Below are positions 33,950 through 42,948 of a stretch of DNA of 64,000 nt, in pieces (within the stretch, counting starts at the first letter, position 1; every line of letters starts with the position of its first letter). The stretch lies in assembly GCA_910589265.1 (NCBI GenBank), contig CAJUTQ010000101.1, positions 1-64,000 of the forward strand, written 5' to 3'. The notes below the pieces were generated by a model. It searched no databases. It worked only from the letters and a program-made list of their open reading frames with translations, and was not told the DNA's origin. The translations under genes and the position numbers were made by a program. The stretch comes from an uncultured Lachnospiraceae bacterium. GTDB taxonomy: Bacteria > Bacillota > Clostridia > Lachnospirales > Lachnospiraceae.

Positions 33950-36900
33950 CTAAAAGACAAGAAGAATTTTCATACTTTGCAGTATTTTGGGTATAAGCTC
34001 TAAGGATTCTGCCTCAAAATTTTCCATTGTTTCTTTTGTTGCATTTTTTCCTTCTTCATAAATAAAATAGGGCTTCTTGCTCCCTTTAAATGTAAGTTTT
34101 CCTCCATATTGCTCCAAAAGCCTACTCATATGTTCTGGATTCAATTTTGCTTTTTCAAAAATAGAGAACTTAAGAAATCTTTTCTTTCCCTCTACCTCTG
34201 TCACATATACTTTATGAGCTAGTATTCGAATTCTAGAAATATCAATTAAATTGGTAACCGATTTTGGAACAGGTCCAAAACGGTCCAAAAGTTCTTCTGA
34301 TATGTCTTCTGCCTCTGCCTCAGTCTCTATCCCTGCTATTCTTTTATAAATGTCTAATTTCAACGCTTCATTTTTTACATAAGTATCTGGAATATAAGCA
34401 TCCACATTTATTTCTACACTCGTCTCAAAACTCTCTTCTTTCTGACTTCCTTTTTGCCTTTTAATTGCCTCGTCTAACATCTTACAATATAAATCATAAC
34501 CAACTGCCTCCATATGTCCATGCTGTTTTTGTCCTAAAATATTTCCAGCCCCTCGGATTTCTAAATCTTTCATAGCAATTTTAAATCCACTGCCAAACTC
34601 TGTATATTCTTTAATTGCCTGGAGTCTCTTCTCAGCTATCTCTTTTAACATTTTATCTCTTTTGTACATTAAAAATGCATAAGCTGTCCTATTTGCACGT
34701 CCCACCCTTCCCCTTAGCTGGTAAAGCTGGGATAATCCCATATTATCTGAGTCATGGATAATGATCGTGTTCACATTGGAAATATCCAGTCCTGTCTCAA
34801 TAATTGTTGTAGACACTAAAACATCAATCTCTCCTTCAATGAAATGGTACATTACCTTTTCCAGCTCTCTTTCCTTCATCTGACCGTGGACAAAAGACAC
34901 GCTGGCTTCTGGCACAAGCTCCTGGATAAAGGCTGCTATATCTCCAATATTATGAACTCGATTATAAACATAATACACCTGTCCATTTCTAGCTAGCTCT
35001 CTGTGAACCGCCTCCCTTATCATCTCCTCATTATATTCCATTACAAAAGTCTGAATAGGCATCCGATCCATGGGTGGTTCCTCCAGTACGCTCATTGCCC
35101 TTATACCAATGAGGCTCATATGAAGAGTTCTCGGTATGGGAGTCGCTGTTAAGGTTAAAACGTCAATACTTTCTTTTAACTTTTTCATCTTTTCTTTATG
35201 GCTTACTCCAAACCGCTGTTCTTCATCAATAATTAGTAGTCCCAAGTCTTTAAATCCCACATCCTGTGATAAAACCCTGTGGGTTCCAATGACAATGTCC
35301 ATCACCCCTTTTTTTAGCTCCTCAATAATCGTTTTCTGCTGGGCAGTCGTTCGAAACCTACAGAGCATATCAATTCGTATTGGATAATCCTTCATCCTTT
35401 GAACAAAAGTATTGTAATGCTGCTGGGCCAAAATAGTTGTTGGTACTAAATAAGCTACTTGTTTTCCATCTTGGACTGCCTTAAAAGCAGCTCTTATGGC
35501 AATTTCTGTTTTCCCATATCCTACGTCTCCACAAATAAGGCGATCCATTATGGCAGGACTTTCCATATCTTTTTTTGTAGATTCAATAGCTGTCAGTTGA
35601 TCCTCTGTCTCTTCATAGGGAAACATCTCCTCAAACTCTTTCTGCCAAACTGTATCTTTGCTGAATTCAAATCCGTTCCTATCTCTTCTGACAGCATAAA
35701 GTTCCACTAAATCTTTCGCAATCCCTTCTACTGCTCCCCTAACTCTTGCTTTCGTCCTAGTCCATTCCACACTTCCTAACTTATTCAGCCTTGGTTTTTT
35801 AGCATCCTTTGAGGCATATTTTTGTATGACAGATAGACCTGTGGCTAAAATATATAAGTTTCCTCCATCCCTATATTCAATTTTCATATAGTCTTTTGTT
35901 ACTTTATCTACTTCTATCTTTTCTATTCCTTTGTAAATGCCTAACCCATGGTTTTCGTGAACTACATAATCCCCTACAGATAATTCTGTAAAACTTTGGA
36001 TTTTCTGCCCTTCATATGCCTTTTTCTTTTTTTTCTTTTTTCTAGCGCCAAAAATATCACTTTCTGATATAACTGCAAATTTTACAAGAGGATACTCATA
36101 CCCCTTTAATATTTTCCCCCAGCTAACCATAATTTCCCCTTGTTTCACTTGAGAGTCTAAATTCTCTGTATAAAAGCTGTTCAGCCCATCATCCCTTAAA
36201 TCCTCAGCCAGCCGCTTTGCCCTTGTCCTAGATGGAGAAAAAAGCAGAACTTGATAACCATTTTTTTTATAGTTCTTTAAATCCCTTACAAGGCTTTCAA
36301 AACTATTATTATAAGAATTGATAGATCTTGCCATTATCTGAAATTTTTCAGCAGGCCTAAAAACCATTTGTTTTACTTCCATTGTAGATAGTGTAACCCC
36401 ATGATACCGGGAAAAAACAGACATCACCTGCTCACAGCTTCGAAGGACATTCACCTGTTTTGGTAAAAGATATCCCTTTTCAAGGCGATGGCTCATGCTC
36501 TCTCTAAATTCTGTTTCAACAGCTGAACCCTTTTCCATCATCCTTCCTGGCTCATCTAAAAAAATCACAGTATCTTCTTTTTCAAAATAATCCAAGAGGC
36601 TGACAGAATTTTCACAAAAATAAGGGAGAAACCCAGCTAGATTTCTGTAACTGTGACATTCCAGAACATCCTCCTCCAACTCTTTTATGAGAGTTTTCAA
36701 TCGATATGCTTCCTCTGTCTTAAATTCTTTACGAAAAGACTCCTGTATTTTTTCCCCCTCATCTTCTATTTTTTCAATACCTTTCCTTATTTCTTCTTTG
36801 CTTAAAAGAACTTCTAATGCAGGGAATATCGTAATCTTCGTCAGCTGATCCATGGATCTTTGACTTTCTACATCAAAAATTCTTATTGATTCCACCTCTT

Positions 36901-37486
36901 CCCCCCACAGCTCAATTCTATAAGGCATTTCTTCTGTTAAAGGGAAAATGTCAATAATTCCCCCTCTTACTGCAAACTGTCCTGTCATCTCTACTTGATG
37001 ATTCTTCTCATATCCCAGATGGATTAATTTTGATGACAATAAAGTAGAATCTATCTCTTCTCCCTTTTGAATTACAATGCTGCTTTCTATAAAACGTTGT
37101 TTAGGTACAATACTGTCCATGAAAGCATCTATTGTTGTAATAAGAGTAAACTCTTCCCAATCAAGCATAGATTTAATACAAGATAGCCGTTTTTCCGTTA
37201 AATAATTTCCTTGAATATCTGCCTGAAAGAAAATAAAGTCTTTTGCAGGATAAAGGAGGACTTGTTTATCAAAAATTTCATAATCTTCATACAATTCTTT
37301 TGCTTTTAATTCACTAAAAGTAACAATGATTTTTCTTTTAAAACCACCGCTTAACCCATAAATCATATGCAGTTTCTGTGAGTCAATACATCCGCTCAGC
37401 TCTACAATTCCCTCTCCCTTCAACAATGCAGCCTGTATTTTTTCATACTCCCCTGACTCTTTTAAAGGGCTTAAAAAAGCCTCCAT
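33950..37486 (-). CDS. mfd: Transcription-repair coupling factor Mfd
   Basis: I prefer ATG 37486 (MEAFLSPLKESGE); a TTG 24 bases upstream is possible, and GAAAGGAG lies 12 bases before the ATG. The roughly 1178-residue protein has UvrB-like domains 1-3 (about 1-430) and the RNA polymerase-interacting domain (SFTELSVGDYVVHENHGLGIYKGIEKI, about 488-515). The helicase motor follows: Walker A ICGDVGYGKTEIA (about 645), IIDEEQRFGV, LTATPIPRTL and QLRGRVGRANRTAYA. The C-terminal TRCF domain ends it. Mfd removes stalled polymerase and recruits UvrA to template-strand lesions. A Lys-rich run KKKKKK sits near residue 475, next to the polymerase-binding domain. Confidence 0.96.
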   Translation of the reverse strand: MEAFLSPLKESGEYEKIQAALLKGEGIVELSGCIDSQKLHMIYGLSGGFKRKIIVTFSELKAKELYEDYEIFDKQVLLYPAKDFIFFQADIQGNYLTEKRLSCIKSMLDWEEFTLITTIDAFMDSIVPKQRFIESSIVIQKGEEIDSTLLSSKLIHLGYEKNHQVEMTGQFAVRGGIIDIFPLTEEMPYRIELWGEEVESIRIFDVESQRSMDQLTKITIFPALEVLLSKEEIRKGIEKIEDEGEKIQESFRKEFKTEEAYRLKTLIKELEEDVLECHSYRNLAGFLPYFCENSVSLLDYFEKEDTVIFLDEPGRMMEKGSAVETEFRESMSHRLEKGYLLPKQVNVLRSCEQVMSVFSRYHGVTLSTMEVKQMVFRPAEKFQIMARSINSYNNSFESLVRDLKNYKKNGYQVLLFSPSRTRAKRLAEDLRDDGLNSFYTENLDSQVKQGEIMVSWGKILKGYEYPLVKFAVISESDIFGARKKKKKKKAYEGQKIQSFTELSVGDYVVHENHGLGIYKGIEKIEVDKVTKDYMKIEYRDGGNLYILATGLSVIQKYASKDAKKPRLNKLGSVEWTRTKARVRGAVEGIAKDLVELYAVRRDRNGFEFSKDTVWQKEFEEMFPYEETEDQLTAIESTKKDMESPAIMDRLICGDVGYGKTEIAIRAAFKAVQDGKQVAYLVPTTILAQQHYNTFVQRMKDYPIRIDMLCRFRTTAQQKTIIEELKKGVMDIVIGTHRVLSQDVGFKDLGLLIIDEEQRFGVSHKEKMKKLKESIDVLTLTATPIPRTLHMSLIGIRAMSVLEEPPMDRMPIQTFVMEYNEEMIREAVHRELARNGQVYYVYNRVHNIGDIAAFIQELVPEASVSFVHGQMKERELEKVMYHFIEGEIDVLVSTTIIETGLDISNVNTIIIHDSDNMGLSQLYQLRGRVGRANRTAYAFLMYKRDKMLKEIAEKRLQAIKEYTEFGSGFKIAMKDLEIRGAGNILGQKQHGHMEAVGYDLYCKMLDEAIKRQKGSQKEESFETSVEINVDAYIPDTYVKNEALKLDIYKRIAGIETEAEAEDISEELLDRFGPVPKSVTNLIDISRIRILAHKVYVTEVEGKKRFLKFSIFEKAKLNPEHMSRLLEQYGGKLTFKGSKKPYFIYEEGKNATKETMENFEAESLELIPKILQSMKILLVF

Positions 37487-37506
37487 AATGCTGCTCTGCT
37501 CCTTTC

Positions 37507-38082
37507 TCAATGTTTTATTGATTGATTGAAATCATTCATAGCTTTTTGAATATTATTTGTTAAAATACATTTCACCCCTTCATAAACTCTCTTCACACAC
37601 TGATCCATGTTCTCTCTTTCTTCTTTTGAAAAGTATCCCAGCACATAATCTGCAAGATCGTAGCCTATTGGCTTTTCACCAATTCCTATTTTGATTCTTA
37701 TAAATTCATCTGTACATATATTGTTTATTATGCTTTTTATTCCATTATGCCCCCCAGAACTCCCTTTTGCCCGAATGCGCAGCTGCCCTGGCTTTAAACT
37801 AATATCATCGTAAAGAATAATAAGCTGCTCCTTTGGAACTATTTTATAATAATGGATCATCTCACGAATGCTCTCACCACTTAGGTTCATATACGTCTGG
37901 GGCTTAGCCAAAATAAGCTTTTCTCCTTCTAAATTACCCTTTCCTATTAATGCCTTATGTTTTTTTATCTCAACATCCACGCCGATTTTCCTGGCTATAT
38001 AATCAATGGCATCAAACCCAATATTATGACGGGTATTCTTATATTCTCTTGTGGGATTTCCCAAACCTGCTATAATGTACAT
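37507..38082 (-). CDS. pth: Peptidyl-tRNA hydrolase
   Basis: The 191-residue enzyme recycles prematurely released peptidyl-tRNA. Catalytic residues are visible: Asn in GLGNPTREYKNTRHNIGFDAID (about 6-27, with the essential His), Asp in IILYDDISLKPGQLRIRAKGSSGGHNGIKSI (about 88-118) and Asn in the same GHNG loop. It starts at ATG and ends just before mfd; the pth-mfd order is standard in Firmicutes and suggests one transcript. Confidence 0.96.
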   Translation of the reverse strand: MYIIAGLGNPTREYKNTRHNIGFDAIDYIARKIGVDVEIKKHKALIGKGNLEGEKLILAKPQTYMNLSGESIREMIHYYKIVPKEQLIILYDDISLKPGQLRIRAKGSSGGHNGIKSIINNICTDEFIRIKIGIGEKPIGYDLADYVLGYFSKEERENMDQCVKRVYEGVKCILTNNIQKAMNDFNQSIKH

Positions 38083-38196
38083 GTTCCCCAGCCTTTTTTA
38101 GGCATCCTTTCATATATTTAAGTAAATATTGTACTTTATTTCATATAATTATTCAATAGAATGCATGAAATAAAAAAAATTCGTGTACACGGATAA

Positions 38197-38229
38197 ATGG
38201 GCGTAAGACAAAGTTTGCCTTACGCCCAT
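38197..38229 (-). terminator. Terminator of spoVG
   Basis: ATGGGCGTAAG and CTTACGCCCAT form a perfect 11-bp stem; on the minus strand TTTATCC follows, a modest T-run. Confidence 0.65.
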
Positions 38230-38245
38230 GAATACTTTTTAAAGC

Positions 38246-38527
38246 TTATCCTTCCACTTCATCAGAAGCTTCTGATAAAGCCTTTTCATATGCATCTAAT
38301 ATAATTTTTTGTATCAGTTCTCTAGTTTGAGAATTAATAGGATGGGCAATATCCCTGTATTCTCCGTCGGAAGCTTTTCTACTCGGCATTGCTATGAATA
38401 AACCCTTCTCTCCCTCTATTACTTTGATGTCATGCACTACAAATTCGTCATCGATGGTTATCGAAACAACTGCCTTCATTTTTCCTTCCTTTGCAATTTT
38501 ACGTACTCTTACATCTGTTATATTCAT
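38246..38527 (-). CDS. spoVG: Septation/regulatory protein SpoVG
   Basis: The start is ATG 38527 (MNITDVRVRKIAKEGK), preceded by GGAAGGGAAG; a longer open frame starts inside the region just after glgD but lacks family similarity. The 93-residue protein matches SpoVG throughout: KMKAVVSITIDDEFVVHDIKVIEG, then GLFIAMPSRKASDGEYRDIAHPIN (about 48-71). SpoVG is a small nucleic-acid-binding regulator (RNA and DNA) affecting sporulation septation and virulence gene expression. It ends in an acidic tail (SEASDEVEG). Confidence 0.94.
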   Translation of the reverse strand: MNITDVRVRKIAKEGKMKAVVSITIDDEFVVHDIKVIEGEKGLFIAMPSRKASDGEYRDIAHPINSQTRELIQKIILDAYEKALSEASDEVEG

Positions 38528-38583
38528 GGCACTTCCCTTCCCGGTAAACACAACTTTATCCGACATGTATTTTCGTTTATATT

Positions 38584-39702
38584 TTAAACTATATATCTTT
38601 CATTTTTCTCAAGTACTATTTTCACTCCGTCTTCTCCCCGATGATAAGAATTGGCCCGAATAGTATCCCTGCTCTCTACGATGCAGTTTTCTATATGGGT
38701 ATTATCTCCTATATAAACATCATTTAATATAATAGAATTCTTTATATAACAATTATTCCCAATAAATACTTTCTTAAATACAATGGAATCCTCTACTGTT
38801 CCGTTAATAATACATCCACTGGAAATTAAACTGTTTTTTACACTGACTCCCACATTATACTTTGCAGGAGGCAAGTCATCCACCTTAGAATATACGTCAG
38901 GATACTGATAGAAAAAGTAATCCCTAATTTCTGGCTTGAGGAAATCTTTGTTTGTTCGGAAATAGTCTTCTACAGTAGCAATATTACTCCAGTATTCTTT
39001 AATTTTATAACCATAAATACGCTTTAAACTTCTATAACGGATTAAAATATCGCTGACAAAGTCAAATCTTCCCTCCTGGGCACACTTTTCTATTAAATCA
39101 ATGAGTTGTCTTCTTCGTATGACATAAATTCCACAAGAAACTGTATTGGATCTTGCCACTACCGGCTTTTCTTCAAACTCTTCAATGCGACAGTCTTCAT
39201 TCATCTTCAAAGTGCCAAACCGCTCAATATCCATCTGAGATGGCATTTCTTTACATACAACAGTAATATCTGCCTTTTTTTGTACATGGTATTCCAGAAC
39301 TTTGTTATAATCCATCTTGTAGATACCGTCTCCTGAAGCTATAACAACATAAGGCTCATGGCTGCTCCTTAGAAAAGATATATTCTGGTAAATAGCGTCT
39401 GCTGTACCTCTATACCAAGAACTATTTTTTAAGGTTACCGTTGGGGTGAATACATAGAGTCCTCCTTGTTTACGGCCAAAATCCCACCACTTTGAGGAAC
39501 TAAGGTGTTCATTTAAACTTCTTGCATTATATTGTGTAAAGACTGCTACTTTTTGTATATGGGAATTCGTCATATTACTTAATGAAAAATCAATGCTTCG
39601 GTAACTGCCTGCTATTGGCATGGCCGCTATTGCCCTTTTTTGCGACAGTTCCCTCATTCTGTGGCTATTTCCTCCTGCTAGTATAATTCCTATCGCTTTC
39701 AT
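38584..39702 (-). CDS. glgD: Glucose-1-phosphate adenylyltransferase, GlgD subunit
   Basis: The 372-residue protein has the nucleotidyltransferase fold but with changes typical of the non-catalytic GlgD partner: LAGGNSHRMRELSQKRAIAAMPIAGSYRSIDF at the N-terminus instead of the GGxGxRL pyrophosphorylase loop, and VIASGDGIYKMDYNKVL. A left-handed beta-helix C-terminus follows (NSLISSGCIINGTVEDSIVFKKVFIG, about 290-350). In Bacillus and clostridia GlgC-GlgD heteromers make ADP-glucose for glycogen synthesis with altered activity. It overlaps glgC by four bases (ATGA). Confidence 0.94.
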   Translation of the reverse strand: MKAIGIILAGGNSHRMRELSQKRAIAAMPIAGSYRSIDFSLSNMTNSHIQKVAVFTQYNARSLNEHLSSSKWWDFGRKQGGLYVFTPTVTLKNSSWYRGTADAIYQNISFLRSSHEPYVVIASGDGIYKMDYNKVLEYHVQKKADITVVCKEMPSQMDIERFGTLKMNEDCRIEEFEEKPVVARSNTVSCGIYVIRRRQLIDLIEKCAQEGRFDFVSDILIRYRSLKRIYGYKIKEYWSNIATVEDYFRTNKDFLKPEIRDYFFYQYPDVYSKVDDLPPAKYNVGVSVKNSLISSGCIINGTVEDSIVFKKVFIGNNCYIKNSIILNDVYIGDNTHIENCIVESRDTIRANSYHRGEDGVKIVLEKNERYIV

Positions 39703-40973
39703 TGTTTATCACCTGCCTTAATTAATGATTTTCCACTAGCCAGCATTTGGTTGTGGTAGTCTTTTTCTGTTGTTTTCCCAAATACAACGGTATTCTTTCC
39801 TATCTTTACTTTTTCAGGAATATAGGAATGTTCTCCTATTGTAGCCAATCCACTATTATAAATACTTGGATCTGTCTCATTGGGCGCTTCCTCTCCCACA
39901 CCTACCTCTACCCCATTGGCAATCTCCACATTCTCAGCGACAATTGCTTTATTCAGGCGGCAGCCTTCGCCTATTTGGGTTTCATTCATAATAATAGAAT
40001 CCTGTACAATGCTATCCTTTCCGATGACTACCCCGCATCCAATGATAGAATTGTATACCTTCCCATAGATAGAAGCTCCTTCGCCTATTATGCTTCTCTC
40101 AACCTCGCTATCTGATGATATGTATTGAGGAGGGAGAGCTTCACTCTTTGTATAAATTTTCCAATACTCTTCGTATAAGTTAAACTCTGGAACAATATTA
40201 ATTAATTCCATATTCGCTTCCCAATAGGAGCTTAGGGTTCCTACATCTTTCCAATATCCATTGTATTCATATGCAAAGAGCCTTTCTCCTTTTTCAAAGC
40301 AATAGGGAATAATGTGCTTCCCAAAATCCAAGTTTGCCTGATGAGCCTTTGCAAGTAAAGCTTCCCTTAACACCTTCCAGCTGAATATATAAATACCCAT
40401 AGATGCCAAGTTACTCCGAGGATTTTCTGGCTTTTCCTCAAAATCATTAATACGCTTGTCCTCATCTGTAATAACAATTCCAAACCGTTTTGCTTCTTCC
40501 TTTGGAACAGGCATGGCGGCAATAGTAACAGCTGCATCATTTTCTTTATGAAAGTTTAACATAACCTCATAATCCATCTTATAAATATGGTCGCCTGAGA
40601 GAATAAGAATATATTCTGGGTGAAAAGTATCCATATAATCTATATTTTGGTAAATAGCATTTGCTGTGCCTGTATACCACTCACTGTTCACACTTTTCTC
40701 ATAAGGGGGGAGTACGGTTACGCCGCCAATGTTTCGGTCCAAATCCCATGGTATGCCAATACCAATATGGGTGTTCAACCTCAAAGGCTGATATTGGGTA
40801 AGCACACCTACTGTATCCACCCCTGAGTTAATACAATTACTTAACGGAAAATCAATAATTCTATATTTTCCACCAAAAGATACTGCTGGTTTGGCAACCT
40901 TTGAAGTTAACACTCCAAGCCGGCTTCCTTGCCCTCCGGCAAGTAACATAGCAATCATCTCTTTCTTTATCAT
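39699..40973 (-). CDS. glgC: Glucose-1-phosphate adenylyltransferase, catalytic GlgC
   Basis: The 424-residue enzyme makes ADP-glucose from ATP and glucose-1-phosphate. Active-site elements are complete: AMLLAGGQGSRLGVLTSKVAKPAVSFGGKYRIIDF (about 8-42), WYTGTANAIYQN (about 100), ILSGDHIYKMDYEVML (about 124-139) and FEEKPENPRSNLASMGIYIF (about 180-199). A C-terminal beta-helix with hexapeptide turns follows. ATG is preceded by GAGGTGATACC. Together with glgD downstream and glgP elsewhere in the window it forms the glycogen pathway; glycogen synthase and branching enzyme are not in view. Confidence 0.96.
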   Translation of the reverse strand: MIKKEMIAMLLAGGQGSRLGVLTSKVAKPAVSFGGKYRIIDFPLSNCINSGVDTVGVLTQYQPLRLNTHIGIGIPWDLDRNIGGVTVLPPYEKSVNSEWYTGTANAIYQNIDYMDTFHPEYILILSGDHIYKMDYEVMLNFHKENDAAVTIAAMPVPKEEAKRFGIVITDEDKRINDFEEKPENPRSNLASMGIYIFSWKVLREALLAKAHQANLDFGKHIIPYCFEKGERLFAYEYNGYWKDVGTLSSYWEANMELINIVPEFNLYEEYWKIYTKSEALPPQYISSDSEVERSIIGEGASIYGKVYNSIIGCGVVIGKDSIVQDSIIMNETQIGEGCRLNKAIVAENVEIANGVEVGVGEEAPNETDPSIYNSGLATIGEHSYIPEKVKIGKNTVVFGKTTEKDYHNQMLASGKSLIKAGDKQ

Positions 40974-41007
40974 GGTATCACCTCTGTTGTTCGTATTATT
41001 TTTATTT

Positions 41008-41016
41008 ATTATAACA
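41008..41016 (-). promoter_or_regulatory. Extended -10 promoter of glgC
   Basis: TGTTATAAT on the minus strand, 35 bases before the glgC start, is a perfect extended -10 box with no clear -35. The rest of the 315-base gap to murC is very AT-rich divergent promoter DNA. Confidence 0.45.
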
Positions 41017-41288
41017 CACTTTCATAGAATTGTGGTCTTTTTTACAATATTTTTTTCATATCATTTTATATTTTACTGCATATTAACGAATACTTTATAA
41101 TATCAACTTTTTATATTTTCTATTTTTGTCAGTTTTGCACAATAAAATTCTTATATTTTCTATATTTATACATAAAATATATTATCTTATTCTTATTGTT
41201 CCTGATTGGTTTTTTTTGGATATATGGGTATAATATTTTAATAGTATAAATTATAAAATTAATAAATAAAAGGAACGGAAGTGTCATT

Positions 41289-42665
41289 ATGTATCAAATT
41301 GATTTTCATCACCCTATTCACATTCATTTTATTGGCATTGGCGGCATAAGCATGAGCGGACTTGCAGAAATATTATTGGAAGATGGATTTCCTGTTTCAG
41401 GTTCTGATTCAAGCAAGTCTCCCTTAACAGAACAATTGGAAAAAAAGGGAGCTGTTATATTCTATGGACAAAGGGCTTCAAATATTCACGATAATGTGGG
41501 ATTAGTTGTTTACACTGCCGCTATACAGAAAAATAATCCTGAATATGAGGAAGCTTTACGCCGTAGCCTTCCTACTATGACAAGGGCCCAGCTCCTTGGG
41601 CAAATTATGAAAAAATATGAAATTCCTATTGCTGTATCTGGAACACATGGAAAAACAACAACTACTTCTATGATTTCACAGATTTTACTTGAGGAAAATT
41701 TAGATCCTACCCTTTCTATTGGCGGTATCCTGCATTCTATTGGCGGTAACATCAGGGTTGGCCATTCTCCTTATTTTGTCACAGAAGCATGTGAATATAC
41801 AAATAGTTTCTTAAGTTTTTTCCCAAAGATAGGGATTGTTCTTAATATAGAAGAAGATCATATGGACTTTTTTGAAAACATTTCTCAAATTCGAGACTCT
41901 TTTCATAAATTCGCCTCTCTTCTTCCTCAAGATGGCCTGCTCATCATTAATAAGGAAATTCTTCAATGGGAAAAAATTGTAGCCGGCCTTCCTTGTCCAG
42001 TTGTTACCTTTGGATTTGACGAAGACTGCGACTACTTTGCAACAAATATTTCTTTTGATTCTATGGCAAAGCCTTCCTTTGATTTGTCTTCTCATGGATC
42101 CATTGTACCCTTTACGTTAAATGTTCCTGGCAGACATAATATTTCCAATGCTCTAGCCTCCATTGCCCTAGCAAGAGAACTCCATATTTCCTATGCGTCT
42201 ATTCAAAAAGCCCTTCTCCATTTTTCAGGAACAAATCGTAGATTTGAATGGAAAGGAAAGGTAGGCCAGGTTTCTATCATTGACGATTATGCCCACCATC
42301 CTACAGAAATACATGCTACATTATCCGCCGCTCTTCACTATCCCCATAAATCTCTATGGTGTGTATTCCAACCCCATACTTATACAAGGACAAAAGCATT
42401 TTTGAAAGATTTTGCCTCTTCTCTTTCCCTTGCTGATAAAATCATTTTAACAGATATTTATGCTGCAAGGGAAAAGGATACCTTAGGAATCAACTCAAAA
42501 TGTCTTCAAAAAGAGCTGGAAAAATTAGGATGCGAAGTGTATTATTTTCCTTCTTTTGAAGAAATAGAAAATTTTTTATTATTAAATTGTTCCCCTGATG
42601 ATATGTTGATAACTATGGGGGCAGGAGACGTGAATCGAATAGGAGAACGGCTGTTGGGACAATAG
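41289..42665 (+). CDS. murC: UDP-N-acetylmuramate-L-alanine ligase MurC
   Basis: The 458-residue Mur ligase adds L-alanine to UDP-MurNAc. The N-terminal UDP-binding motif HIHFIGIGGISMSGLAEILL (about 9-29), ATP loop AVSGTHGKTTTTSMIS (about 116-131), TEACEYTNSFLSFFPKIGIVLNIEEDHMDFF (about 167-197) and C-terminal SIIDDYAHHPTEI (about 335) are all present. Length is normal. It precedes a replication gene block, a layout seen in related clostridia. Confidence 0.96.
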   Translation: MYQIDFHHPIHIHFIGIGGISMSGLAEILLEDGFPVSGSDSSKSPLTEQLEKKGAVIFYGQRASNIHDNVGLVVYTAAIQKNNPEYEEALRRSLPTMTRAQLLGQIMKKYEIPIAVSGTHGKTTTTSMISQILLEENLDPTLSIGGILHSIGGNIRVGHSPYFVTEACEYTNSFLSFFPKIGIVLNIEEDHMDFFENISQIRDSFHKFASLLPQDGLLIINKEILQWEKIVAGLPCPVVTFGFDEDCDYFATNISFDSMAKPSFDLSSHGSIVPFTLNVPGRHNISNALASIALARELHISYASIQKALLHFSGTNRRFEWKGKVGQVSIIDDYAHHPTEIHATLSAALHYPHKSLWCVFQPHTYTRTKAFLKDFASSLSLADKIILTDIYAAREKDTLGINSKCLQKELEKLGCEVYYFPSFEEIENFLLLNCSPDDMLITMGAGDVNRIGERLLGQ

Positions 42666-42683
42666 TTATCCACAGTTTCCACA
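42666..42683 (+). repeat. DnaA box in a 17-base repeat, copy 1
   Basis: TTATCCACA (42666-42674) is a perfect consensus DnaA box, followed by GTTTCCACA. The 17-mer TATCCACAGTTTCCACA recurs exactly at 42795-42811. Confidence 0.6.
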
Positions 42684-42717
42684 TGATTTGGTGGATTATA
42701 TTCCTAAAATCATGTGG
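42679..42717 (+). terminator. Terminator of murC
   Basis: CCACATGATTT and AAATCATGTGG form a perfect 11-bp stem followed by ATTTTAAATTT. The left arm shares bases with the DnaA-box repeat. Confidence 0.55.
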
Positions 42718-42794
42718 ATTTTAAATTTACATAATTATATTGCTTTACCTCTCCATCCTTATTCTTTTGGGCCTTTTCTCTTTTACATAATTCC

Positions 42795-42820
42795 TATCCA
42801 CAGTTTCCACAATTTCCACA
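42795..42820 (+). repeat. DnaA-box-like repeat, copy 2
   Basis: TATCCACAGTTTCCACA repeats copy 1 exactly, here preceded by C rather than T, and is followed by ATTTCCACA, a further one- or two-mismatch DnaA box. Confidence 0.5.
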
Positions 42821-42948
42821 CTGCATTTCCTAGATTTTTCATACCTTTCCAAGTCCTATCGGTGCCCTTGCATTTTTAAATTGATATGTTATAATTCAAC
42901 ATAATTATTCCACATCAATATTTTATTACATTTTAAACAGGAGGACGT

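Noticed and set aside
42666..42820. Chromosomal replication origin
   Set aside because: Only two to four boxes occur, dnaA/dnaN are absent, and there is no AT-rich unwinding element with clustered boxes. Local regulation is more likely.
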